This document shows, piece by piece, positions 1 through 8,800 of a stretch of 8,977 nt of DNA (its first letter is position 1; every line of letters starts with the position of its first letter). The notes under the pieces are model-generated. The model had not been told where the DNA came from and made no database searches. It saw only the letters and a program-made list of their open reading frames with translations. Source of the stretch: an uncultured Bacilli bacterium (GTDB lineage Bacteria; Bacillota_I; Bacilli_A; RF39; UBA660); the NCBI GenBank assembly GCA_934099115.1, contig CAKOPK010000022.1, positions 1-8,977 of the forward strand. The letters run 5' to 3'. The position numbers and the translations under genes were made by a program.

Positions 1-22
1 AGTTTAAGATATAATCATTTGT

Positions 23-89
23 AGACATAAGTTTAAATCCTTTCAATGTATAATGGTCAATTACATTGTATCAAACTTATGTCTTTTTT
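23..89 (+). terminator. Nested hairpin with T-tract
   Basis: A perfect 12-bp outer stem (AGACATAAGTTT at 23-34 with AAACTTATGTCT at 73-84) encloses a second 7-bp stem (CAATGTA at 44-50 with TACATTG at 62-68), and six T residues follow at 84-89. On the + strand this reads as a Rho-independent terminator for a gene left of the window, facing the terminator of the leftward gene. The branched 38-base interior is unusual for a plain terminator, so a small structured RNA or a short palindromic element remains possible. Confidence 0.5.
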
Positions 90-93
90 CTGT

Positions 94-133
94 AAAAAAA
101 TAGTGTTAATGATTTTACTCATTAACACTATTT
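94..133 (-). terminator. Rho-independent terminator of the leftward gene
   Basis: TAGTGTTAATGA at 101-112 pairs perfectly with TCATTAACACTA at 119-130. The stem extends through A98-A100 and T131-T133 to 15 bp, around a 6-base loop. On the minus strand the hairpin is followed by a run of T (the complement of the A-tract starting at 94). It lies about 50 bases past the stop codon at 182-184. On the + strand it is followed by TTTATAAT, so some bidirectional function is possible. Confidence 0.85.
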
Positions 134-181
134 ATAATACAAACCTTATAATATAATCATATAAAATTAAAGCAGTTATTT

Positions 182-760
182 TTATTTGGCTTTTTGAATG
201 AATGATAGACTAACACTAATACTTGCATTACCATTTTCAGTAGCTTCAGTATCATCCTTATTTTGCATAGTCTGACCATCGCCGTCAATCCAAGTAACAT
301 AAATACGGTATTTATTAATTTTGACATTATCGCTTAAAAGGCAATCAGTGCTAATTTCATTTCCGTTAAATTCTATTATTGAACCATCATTTATGGCATA
401 TCCTGTAATTTTTAAATCACTAACAGTGTTAGCCTCACTAAGATTTAAATTTATTTTCTCTGTAAAACTGACATCGACATTACTGTGATCAATATTAATA
501 TCAAAATATCCTTCCGAAGTTGGAGCAATAACATTATCTTTAATATTAGGATTATTTTCAAAAACAGGTACTATAACATTACTAAAATTACTATTAGCAT
601 TTATATCCTGATTATTTACTTTAAAATTCCAGGAAGCAATAGTAAAATTAGAATTAGCTGTGGCTTTTGAAATATATTTAGCATAAGTATTTTGGATAAC
701 ACTAACTAATAATAATAAACTTGCTAAAGCAAGTAATAAATATAATTTTTTTAACTTCAT
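182..760 (-). CDS. SipW/TasA-type leader secreted protein, 192 aa
   Basis: A small exported protein of unknown exact role. It starts with a basic tip (MKLKK), a hydrophobic stretch at about residues 6-22, then NTYAKY (24-29) and, after a short Asn/Ser/Thr linker, IASWNFKVN. This leader plus a beta-rich body with almost no predicted helix is the pattern of proteins with SipW-dependent-type signal peptides (TasA/camelysin relatives), which form or modify extracellular fibres. The C-terminal part (YRIYVTWIDGDG, W157) resembles the end of both rightward neighbours but lacks their D-x-D-C. The start is fixed: an in-frame stop (complement of 767-769) lies just upstream. No Shine-Dalgarno site is visible at the usual distance; a GGAAGGG-like run lies about 40 bases upstream. 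It is divergent from the rightward genes, which suggests shared control. Family level is fairly sure, function inferred. Confidence 0.8.
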   Translation of the reverse strand: MKLKKLYLLLALASLLLLVSVIQNTYAKYISKATANSNFTIASWNFKVNNQDINANSNFSNVIVPVFENNPNIKDNVIAPTSEGYFDINIDHSNVDVSFTEKINLNLSEANTVSDLKITGYAINDGSIIEFNGNEISTDCLLSDNVKINKYRIYVTWIDGDGQTMQNKDDTEATENGNASISVSLSFIQKAK

Positions 761-772
761 AAATACTTATAT

Positions 773-799
773 AATCAAATAATAAAATATTAATTGATT
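773..799. promoter_or_regulatory. Near-perfect palindrome, candidate operator
   Basis: AATCAAATAATA (773-784) and TATTAATTGATT (788-799) are inverted repeats matching at 11 of 12 positions around AAA. A further AATCAAAT half-site sits at 821-828. The palindrome lies 13-39 bases upstream of the leftward start codon, where a dimeric repressor, or a 5'-UTR hairpin on the leftward transcript, would act. The AT-rich setting makes chance matches easier, but both arms include the single G/C position. Confidence 0.4.
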
Positions 800-901
800 C
801 CCTTCCTTATATTCTATACTAATCAAATTATAAACAACTTTTTACTAAAAGTCAAAATGATGCTTAAGATTAAAATTAAGTTTTATAAAAATAATTAACT
901 A

Positions 902-965
902 GACAAAATTGACAAAATTGACAAAATTGACAAAAATGACAAAAAACGACAAAAATTGACAAAAC
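902..965 (+). repeat. Seven tandem GACAAAA units
   Basis: GACAAAA begins at 902, 911, 920, 929, 938, 948 and 958. The first three units are exact 9-mers (GACAAAATT) and the later ones drift (AAAAT, AAAAAAC, AAAAATT). The 9-10 bp spacing is close to one DNA turn, so the motifs fall roughly on one helical face. Four of the joins create TTGACA, the sigma-A -35 consensus (909, 918, 927, 956). The array sits in the divergent intergenic region directly upstream of the rightward operon. It could be a multi-site operator or a slippage-prone tract that tunes expression. Confidence 0.85.
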
Positions 966-991
966 AATTGCATATTTAATTAAAATATAAT
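956..991 (+). promoter_or_regulatory. Candidate promoter of the rightward operon
   Basis: TTGACA at 956-961 is the last of four such hexamers in the tandem repeat. Possible -10 boxes are TAAAAT at 981-986 (19-base spacer) and a perfect TATAAT at 986-991 (24-base spacer, too long to pair with that -35). Transcription from either would start at about 993-998, giving a leader of about 30 bases before the start codon at 1027. The non-ideal spacing suggests a weak or activator-dependent promoter. Confidence 0.45.
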
Positions 992-1011
992 ACAATAAAG
1001 TAGTATATGAT

Positions 1012-1016
1012 AGAGG
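1012..1016 (+). promoter_or_regulatory. Ribosome binding site choosing start 1027
   Basis: AGAGG lies 10 bases before ATG 1027. The next in-frame ATG at 1045 has only GGTGG four bases upstream, too close to work well, so 1027 is preferred. Confidence 0.55.
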
Positions 1017-1026
1017 TAGTTCATAT

Positions 1027-1758
1027 ATGCATTGTGGTGGTAATATGGCAAAAGAAGTAATTATAACTGCAGATAAGGTAAGAAAAAGAAAAATAACAGT
1101 GCGAATTATCAAAATAGCCTTGTTATCCTTATTATTACTTTTAATTGTGCTATATATTATTTTGAAAATAATTTATAGTGAAGGTAGATTTACAATTACT
1201 CTTGATTCTAATGACACCTTAGAAAGTGGTATTACTATTTATGAATCGGAAAATAATCCGCAAGCTAGAAGAAAGTTAGAAGCGACACCTATTAAATTTA
1301 TGGATAATATATCTTATAAATGGTTACCTGATAATATTGATACTGAAGGTGAAGGAGCTCATAATGGAGATAACTATATTGCTTATACCTTTTATGTAGA
1401 AAACCGTGGTAAGGATACTATTAATTATTGGTATGAAGTGATTTTAGATGATGTTATTAAGAGAGTCGATGAAGCGATTAGAATCCGAATTTATAAAAAT
1501 GGTGAAGCAACTACTTATGCTAAAAAAAATGCACTAGCTAATGCTCCAGAAGAAAATACTGTTGCTTTTAAAGAATTAGCTAATAGTCCTGAAACTCTTA
1601 TTTTAGAAGAAAGAACAAACTTTAATCCAGGCGATATTGACCATTATACAATTGTAGTATGGCTTGAAGGCGACGACCCTGATTGCGTTGATGACTTAAT
1701 TGGTGGGGAAATAAAAATGCATATGAATCTTACTGAAGAACATATAAAAGAAGACTAG
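1027..1758 (+). CDS. Membrane-anchored TasA-like envelope protein, 243 aa
   Basis: A predicted single-pass membrane protein with an extracellular beta-rich domain. A basic cytoplasmic stretch (KVRKRK, 17-22) precedes one hydrophobic segment at about 30-46. There is no clear cleavage site, so it may stay anchored. Recognisable motifs are FMDNISYKWLP (91-101) and HNGDNYIAYTFYVENRG (from 112), then a long strand-rich part and the C-terminal WLEGDDPDC (212-220). From memory, the HNGDNYIAYTFYVEN block recurs in clostridial and gut Bacilli proteins annotated only as hypothetical or SipW-associated. C220 is the only Cys outside the membrane; C3 is cytosolic. The gene leads an operon: its stop TAG overlaps the AGGAG of the next gene. 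Start 1027 has the better ribosome site; 1045 (MAKEV, 237 aa) is the alternative. A role as fibre base or accessory subunit is inferred. Confidence 0.82.
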   Translation: MHCGGNMAKEVIITADKVRKRKITVRIIKIALLSLLLLLIVLYIILKIIYSEGRFTITLDSNDTLESGITIYESENNPQARRKLEATPIKFMDNISYKWLPDNIDTEGEGAHNGDNYIAYTFYVENRGKDTINYWYEVILDDVIKRVDEAIRIRIYKNGEATTYAKKNALANAPEENTVAFKELANSPETLILEERTNFNPGDIDHYTIVVWLEGDDPDCVDDLIGGEIKMHMNLTEEHIKED

Positions 1759-1761
1759 GAG
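1757..1761 (+). promoter_or_regulatory. Ribosome binding site choosing start 1771
   Basis: AGGAG, overlapping the stop codon (1756-1758) of the preceding gene, sits 9 bases before ATG 1771. The in-frame TTG at 1762 directly abuts it with no spacer, so it cannot be the start. The overlap suggests translational coupling of the two genes. Confidence 0.85.
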
Positions 1762-1770
1762 TTGAAAAAA

Positions 1771-2760
1771 ATGTCAAAAAGAAAAGAAGACAAAAAAAGA
1801 AAAAAAGTTAAATCATTAGTCCTTTTATTAGTTTTGACAATCATAATGTTTAGTACAGCAACTTATGCTTGGTTTACAGCCAATCAAACTGTTACTGTTA
1901 GTACATTAGATGTTCATGTTGAAGCTAGTAATGGTCTACAAATTTCCACAAATGCTAGTGAGTGGAAAACAGTAATAACTAATGCTGATATTACAGCAGG
2001 TTATGCTGGTGCAAAAAATATGGTTCCTGCTACTCTAAATGCAGTTTCAACTGATGGCACAGTAAGTGAATCTGAACTTAATATGTATAAAGGTGTAGTA
2101 GGATCTGATGCTCAAACCGGTGAATATACTATCACTGCTGCTAAAAGTCCTGCAAAAGCTGGAAGTACTGGCGATTACATTGCTTTTGATATGTTTCTAA
2201 GAGTTGACCAAGCTCAAACTATTTATTTAACAACAAGTTCAAATGTTATTGCTAAAGAAGGTACTGAAGATAAAGGCTTAAAGAATGCTGCTCGTGTTGG
2301 CTTTGTAACATTAGGTAATGCATCAAGTGAAACTGCTGCCGGTACATTACAAGCTCTAAATACTCCCGCTGCAACAGCTATTATTTGGGAACCTAATGCT
2401 GATACACATACAGCTCGTGGTAATGCCTCAGCAATTGAATATGGTATTACAGTTGATGATAAGACTAATCGCACTGGCTATTTTGGTTTAAAACAAGAAA
2501 TTGCCAATCCAACTAAGTTAAAAGATGCCATGAACGGTACTGATAAGACTAATACCGCTGAAGTAACACCAAGTGTTGTTACACCTGAGGCTTATGCTGG
2601 TGCATATCAACAAGTAGTAAGATTAGAAGCTGGAGTTACAAAAATTCGTGTATATATGTGGGTTGAAGGACAAGATGTAGATTGCGAAAATAACGCATCT
2701 GGTACAGATATTTCTTACAACGTTCAGTTAAGTACTCAATCTAGTGCTGCTGGCAATTAA
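1771..2760 (+). CDS. Ala-rich TasA-like putative fibre subunit, 329 aa
   Basis: The likely main secreted subunit of this locus. A very basic tip (SKRKEDKKRKK, 2-12) is followed by a hydrophobic core (about 15-28) and TATYAWFTANQTV (29-41), the hallmark leader of a broad Bacillota family with SipW-dependent-type signal peptides. The body is rich in Ala, Thr, Ser and Val. It contains YIAFDMFLRV (from 136), which matches in position the strand after which TasA-type jelly rolls continue, and ends with YMWVEGQDVDC (W297, C305). C305 is the only Cys in the protein. Many GCT/GCA Ala codons make the gene less AT-rich than its neighbours, as expected for a strongly expressed gene. It follows the anchored protein with translational coupling and is closed by a strong terminator. 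The alternatives are a surface-layer-like or other structural envelope protein; polymerisation is inferred, not shown. Confidence 0.85.
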   Translation: MSKRKEDKKRKKVKSLVLLLVLTIIMFSTATYAWFTANQTVTVSTLDVHVEASNGLQISTNASEWKTVITNADITAGYAGAKNMVPATLNAVSTDGTVSESELNMYKGVVGSDAQTGEYTITAAKSPAKAGSTGDYIAFDMFLRVDQAQTIYLTTSSNVIAKEGTEDKGLKNAARVGFVTLGNASSETAAGTLQALNTPAATAIIWEPNADTHTARGNASAIEYGITVDDKTNRTGYFGLKQEIANPTKLKDAMNGTDKTNTAEVTPSVVTPEAYAGAYQQVVRLEAGVTKIRVYMWVEGQDVDCENNASGTDISYNVQLSTQSSAAGN

Positions 2761-2795
2761 TCAAAATCTTCACAAACTTAGTGGAGTATAAAGTG

Positions 2796-2821
2796 AAAGC
2801 TTCACGTCGTGAAGCTTTTTT
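2796..2821 (+). terminator. Strong intercistronic terminator
   Basis: AAAGCTTCAC (2796-2805) pairs perfectly with GTGAAGCTTT (2809-2818) around a 3-base loop, and Ts run to 2821. It lies 35 bases after the fibre-subunit stop and 22 bases before the start of the giant gene. The remaining 22 bases are too short for a separate promoter and leader, so the giant gene probably depends on readthrough or on a start inside this region. A TATAAA at 2787-2792 could start RNA within the left arm, but no -35 box stands at the right distance. Confidence 0.9.
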
Positions 2822-2832
2822 CTAAATTTAAT

Positions 2833-2838
2833 AAGGAG
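2833..2838 (+). promoter_or_regulatory. Ribosome binding site of the giant gene
   Basis: AAGGAG ends 5 bases before ATG 2844. It is a consensus site and fixes the start of the long open frame. Confidence 0.85.
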
Positions 2839-2843
2839 AATAT

Positions 2844-5800
2844 ATGACTAAAGATAAAAATAAAAAATTATATCTTAACTATAAACTTTATGGTTTAATT
2901 TTAATCGTTTTAATATGTTTGTATCTTTTTATTCGTATTCCTAGTTGGTCTAGTAATATTACATCTTCAGCCTATAACGGTATTGCTGCAACCTCTTTTG
3001 CATCAGGCAATGGATCGATGGAAAATCCTTATGAAATAAAGACTCCTAATGAACTTGCTTATTTTAAAAATATTTTAGAAAGCAATGATGCTAATCTTTA
3101 TTTAGATAAGTACTATATAATAACAAACGATCTTGATTTTGGAAATTATTCTTTAAGTATCAATAATTCTTTAGCTTTCGCCGGCCATATCGATGGTTTA
3201 GGTCATAAAATTTTTAATTTTAATTTAGAAAATTCTTTATTTAATTCTTTAAAAGATACCTATATTTCTAACATTAACTTTTCTAATGCTAATTTAAATG
3301 TAACTGGTACTGGAGCATTTCTTACTAAAAATGCTTTCAATATAAATGTATCACTACTAGCTATTAGTATGGATATAACCGGTACTACCAATAGTAAAAT
3401 AGCTTCTTTAGTATATAGTGATACTAATTCTAATTATGAAAAAATCATTTTAAATTCTAATTTTAAATCTAACGATACTGATAATAAAATAATCGCTTAT
3501 GATTTAAATAATACGAAAATTAATTATATTTTAAGTAAAGAAGATATCTATGATGATTATAGTACTAATAATACTAGTACTATTGATAATAGTTATAAAT
3601 ATAAGATATCAGGTAGTAAAATTACTAATTATGATTCAAGTATTTTAGAAAACTTTAGTACTACTGATTTAATAACAAACATTACTAAAGATAATATAAC
3701 TTTTGTAAATAAAAATACTTTAATTAGTCCAACAGCATTAAGCCCAACCGAAAATTTAAGTTTTACACCTAATACTAGCGGTATCATAGATAATACAGTA
3801 TATATAAATGACTTAGAAGCAGATTGGAATTATTATGAATCAAAAAACTTTGTAGAAACAGGAGGAACTCTACCGACATTTACTAGTCAAAACAAATATA
3901 ATATTCATAATATGGTTCGTGTTATGATTACTTATGATGCCGCCGGAGGCTCTATATCTTTAGATGAGACCCAAAATAAAATGGTTTATTATAAGTGGTA
4001 TCCTGTAGTTGATGGTAAAGTTAATATAGAACTTATTGATAATCCCTTTACTAATAGACCTAATGACAAGGGATTTAATGGCTGGATAAGTGATACCTCT
4101 AATACTTTAATTACTTTTGATTATGATAATTATAAAAGATATGCCATAATAACTCCTACTAAAGATAATGATAAATATAATGATTTTATTCTAAATTTAC
4201 ATGCTTCCTGGATTGATGCTAAAGTAAGTTATATATCATCTAATAATTGGAATAGTGTCTTTAATACTTTTGATGATAAAAAATTGCAAAAACTCCAAAC
4301 AGTAAAAAGAGTATGTGACGAGTATGATATGACTGGTTATTATTACCAAAAAAAAGCCGGCTATCGTGAATCTTATAGTGGTTATAACTCACAAGGTAGA
4401 CATCAAAATAATACTCGCTGTTGGCAAAATAGCTGTACTTACTATGTCAAGATTAATAATGAATCATATGATGAAAATAATACTTATTATTATTTAAATA
4501 ATGGCTATATGACAGTTCTTGATCCTAGCAGATTAAATATCCATTGTGAAGATATTGTTGATACTAGTTTTGATAATCAAATAATGGCTGGATATTTTAT
4601 CGCTAGAGAATTTAGTTATAATGCTTCTTATGATGGTTATTATAATGCTGATGGTAAAGTGGTAAGCGGTAGATGTACTAGTTCATCTTGTACTTATTAT
4701 GAATACTTACAAAATACATCGGATAATCTTTTTGATCGGAATAATACTTATTATTATATGGCTACTAGAGATACTAATATAGCCGTATTGACTGGGTCTT
4801 TTCAAGGAAATTGGACCAGTAGTAAACCCTTTACTTTTACAGGGTTATATAATGGGGTAAAACATAGTACTTATTGGCGTCCCGAGACTAGTGGTGGCGG
4901 CTGGTGGGGTAGTAACGAAACCAAAGTTAATATCTATAATGATACTACTATTGAAAATCTGGAAATTTATAGTACTACTCGTAAGACTAATAATAATGCA
5001 GAAGCTAGTAATGCTATTATTGCTAATTGGCATAATTTGAAAATTGGTCGTGGAATTAGACAAAATGGTTCTTATGTAAATATTGAATCCATTATTGGTG
5101 GTGATAGTTATACCGGTAGTAGTGGCAATGATTCTACTTATAATTTGCTAATCGAATCAGGAGTGTATAATTCTGCTTCCCTAACTCATGATGCTAATAC
5201 CAATAGTTGGAATTCAGATACTGATTATGTAAATGCTACTGTTGTTTATGGCTCTGATTATGACCGAGTAACTGGCAATAATAGTAATTTAGAATTTTAT
5301 TACTGTGTCGGTGGTTCTTGGGGTGGAGATATTTATTCTTCTTTAGAAGTTGGGATGAAAACCATTGTTAAAAGTGGTTCCTTTGGAACAGGAAAATATG
5401 ATTTGACAACCGGAATTTATGTTGGCGGTCGTTATGGTGGAACTCATTATACCGCAAGACAAATAAAGGTAGAAGGCGGTTGGATTTACAATCTAATTGG
5501 TGGTCCTTTAAGCGCTAGTAATCGCTCTAATGTTAACGATACTTATATTTATCAAACAGGCGGTACGATTGATATGATAACTGGGGGAGCTGGGCAAACC
5601 GCTACTTATGGTAATCGAATTATCGCTTTAACTGGTGGTAAAGTAAATTATAGTGTTTTTGCTGGTTCTAATGGATCAACAGGTAGCGGTTCAGATGGTA
5701 CCGTAAATGGTACTGGTTTCATCTATATTGGGGGCAATGCCATAATCGGTGATGAAACCTTGGTTAATAATAATACCACTCTTTTTGGAAGTGAAGCAGG

Positions 5801-8800
5801 TAGTGTTTTTGGAATTGGTAACGGAAGATCAGGAACCTCATCAATTGGTTCTAGCGATAACTCTAATATTTTAATAACGGGTAATGCCGTAATTAACAAT
5901 AGTATTTATGGTGGTGGTAATTATGGTGCTACGGGTATTAGTAGTACCAGTCAATCAAGCTATACTAAGATATCTATCACAGGTGGTACGATTAAGAAAA
6001 ATGTTTATGGTGGTGGTAACCAAAATGGTTCTGGTAGTAGTAGCAAACAAGCTAGTATAAATATCAAAATGACTAATGGTACCGTCGAAGGTAATATTTA
6101 TGGTGGTTCTAATATCAGTGGTACTGTTTATGGCAGTTCTAACTTAGATATTTTAGGCGGTACTGTTAATAATAACATCTACGGTGGTGGTAAAGGCTCT
6201 AATACCTTTGTAAGAGATAATAGCACTGTTAATATCGGCAGTTTAAATCAAGAATTAACTATTAATGGCAACGTTTATGGTGGTAGTGCTCTTGGCACTG
6301 TAAATGGTACTAGTAGTACTAATGCATCAGGTGGTAATACCAAAGTTACCGTAAATAATGGCATTATAAAAGGAGATGTCTTCGGTGGTGGCGAAGGACA
6401 AACCAATAGTATACCTTATGTTTTAGGTGATATTACGGTAACTATTAATAACGGTAATATTGGTCGTGTCTTTGGCGGACATGATAAGTCTGGTTCATTA
6501 TCTCAAAATGTTTCTGTTTATTTAAAAGGTGGTACTATTGGTGATGCTTTTGGTGGTGGTAATAAATCAAGTGTTACCACAACCAATGTTTATCAAGAAG
6601 CATCAATTTGCAATAATCTTTATGGTGGTTCTAATATTAGTGGTGATGTTGCCACCGCCAATGTCTCTATTACTGGTGGTAATAGTTATAATGTTTTTGG
6701 TGGTAACAATGAAGGAGGTAATGTTACCACAACCTATATAGATGTTTTTAAAGGATATATAACTAATCTTTATGGTGGTGGCAATAAAGTACCAACTACA
6801 ACAACTAATGTTTCAATTAGTGGCAATGATGATATTATTACAAATGTTTTTGGTGGTGGTAATGCCGCCAATGCTACTAATGTTAATATTTCACAAAATG
6901 GAGCTAATATTAATAATCTTTATGGTGGCTCTAATACTAGTGGAAGTGTCGATAAAGTAATTATTAATCATCAACGTGGTACTACTTCTAATTTATATGG
7001 TGGTAATAACGAGGGTGGTAATACTATTAATACTACAATTAACTATATTGATGGTACATCATCAAATCTATATGGTGGTGGTAATAAGACCAACAGTGCT
7101 ACTACCACTATTAATATAACTAATGGTAGCATTGATAACTTATATGGTGGCGGTAATGAAGCTGGTATTGATGATACCACTATTAATATTGAAAATGGTA
7201 AATTTCAAAATGTTTTTGGTGGAGCCAATAAAAGTGGAAATGTAACTAATACCAATATTACAGTAACTAACGGTACTATTACTAATCTTTATGGTGGTAA
7301 TAATGCCGGCGGTAATACTATAAATCCTATTGTTACTATAAAAAATGGTAGCATTGATAATTTATTTGGCGGTGGTAATTTAGCTGTTGCTGATAAAAGC
7401 GATGTTACTATCGAAAATGGTACTTTTAAAACCATTTATGGTGGTGGCAATGAAGCAAGTATTACCAATTCAACTATGTTAATAATTAATGGCGGTAATA
7501 TTGCTAGTAATATTTATGGCGGTGGTAATTATGGTACAGTTGGTAAAGATACTACAGTTCTAATTAATGATGCTACAATTTTAGGCAGTGCTTATGCTGG
7601 TGGTAATGGTTCTTTAGCAACCGTTAAAGGCAATACCAGTATTACAGTAAATGGCACTACTACCATTGGCTCTGATACCAGCAAGGCACCATTATCAGGA
7701 AGTCTTTTTGGCGGTGGTAATGCTGCCTCTACCGGTCTTGAAAGTGAAAATAACTCTACAACAGTTGTTAATATTGCCGGAGCTACAATTTATGGTAATG
7801 TCTATGGCGGTGCTAATACTTCTACTATATATGGTAAATCCAATGTTTATATTGGCAAAACTGCTATTTTAGAAAATAATACTAATCTTAATTATGATAG
7901 TACTAATAATGCTTATACCAATAATTATAGCAAGATAACATTTGACGATACCTTTAAAAATGCAACTGGCGATTATTGGAATGACTATTTAAATATTACT
8001 AATACTTCTACTAATGCTATTAAAAACTTTACTCTTATTTTAGATACTGGTGATAATACATTAAACCAATGTTATAATTGTAAATTTACTAAAGAAGGAA
8101 ATTTAACTTATATAACTCCTAATATTTATTATGAAGGACAATCGGTAATTGATGCTAATGGCACCTTAACATTAAGCGGTTACTGGAATATAACTGACTT
8201 TAGCCAAATTAAAATATTAGGACTTTACTTAGATGATAATACTCCTAATATCAGTGCTGGCGACATTAATATTAAAGGAACTATCTTTGGTGGTGGTGAG
8301 GCCAATGCCAGTGGTGATGAAAACTACGATTACTCATTTATCAGTGTTACCAACGGTATTAATATTAAAATTGATGGAAAAAATTATACTAACTTTAATA
8401 CCTATGGTTCCATCTTTGGTAGTGGTAATGCTTCAAGTACTAATGGTTTAAGTACTATAACTATTAAAAATTATGGTACTAATAATAACCCTCATAAAAA
8501 CATATCTATTCAAAGAACTAATGTTTTAACTATAGATAACTCTAGTATTATGTTAAGTGGAGCAACCGATAGAACTAATGAATATAGTGATGTCTTATTC
8601 TCTTTAAGTATTATTGATGATTTAAAATTACAAAATAATTCCAGTCTTTATTTAGATAATGGTGCTAATCTTTTAAAAAAATTAGAAAGTCTAGATAAAG
8701 AAGGAAATATTGAGACCGTAAGTATTGATGATGAGTCTAAAACCGTTACTAAAAATGTTGATAATCGTATTTACTTACTTGAAGGTCGTAATTTAAATAT

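Noticed and set aside
809..837. Leftward promoter from TTGTTT (837-832) and TAGAAT (816-811)
   Set aside because: The spacer is 15 bases and both boxes are imperfect in an AT-rich region, so the match is too weak to list as a feature.
902..965. GACAAAA array as a CRISPR-like repeat
   Set aside because: Units are 7-10 bases with no unique spacers between them, which is a simple tandem repeat.
876..1112. Leftward open frame of 78 codons with repeated FCQ residues
   Set aside because: It is the antisense reading of the GACAAAA repeat and of the rightward gene's start; the Cys/Phe/Gln repeats simply reflect the 9-mer, and no ribosome site precedes it.
1762..1770. TTG at 1762 as start of the Ala-rich protein
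   Set aside because: It touches the AGGAG with no spacer; ATG 1771 has a 9-base spacer.
2223..2474. Leftward open frames inside the Ala-rich gene (here) and inside the giant gene (4845-5063)
   Set aside because: They are antisense to well-supported genes, without start signals or recognisable protein features.
6529..8451. Several short open frames rich in V, M and L on the + strand within the rung array
   Set aside because: They are frame-shifted readings of the GGTGGTAAT-type codons of the giant gene; none has a ribosome site, and the long frame is unbroken through them.
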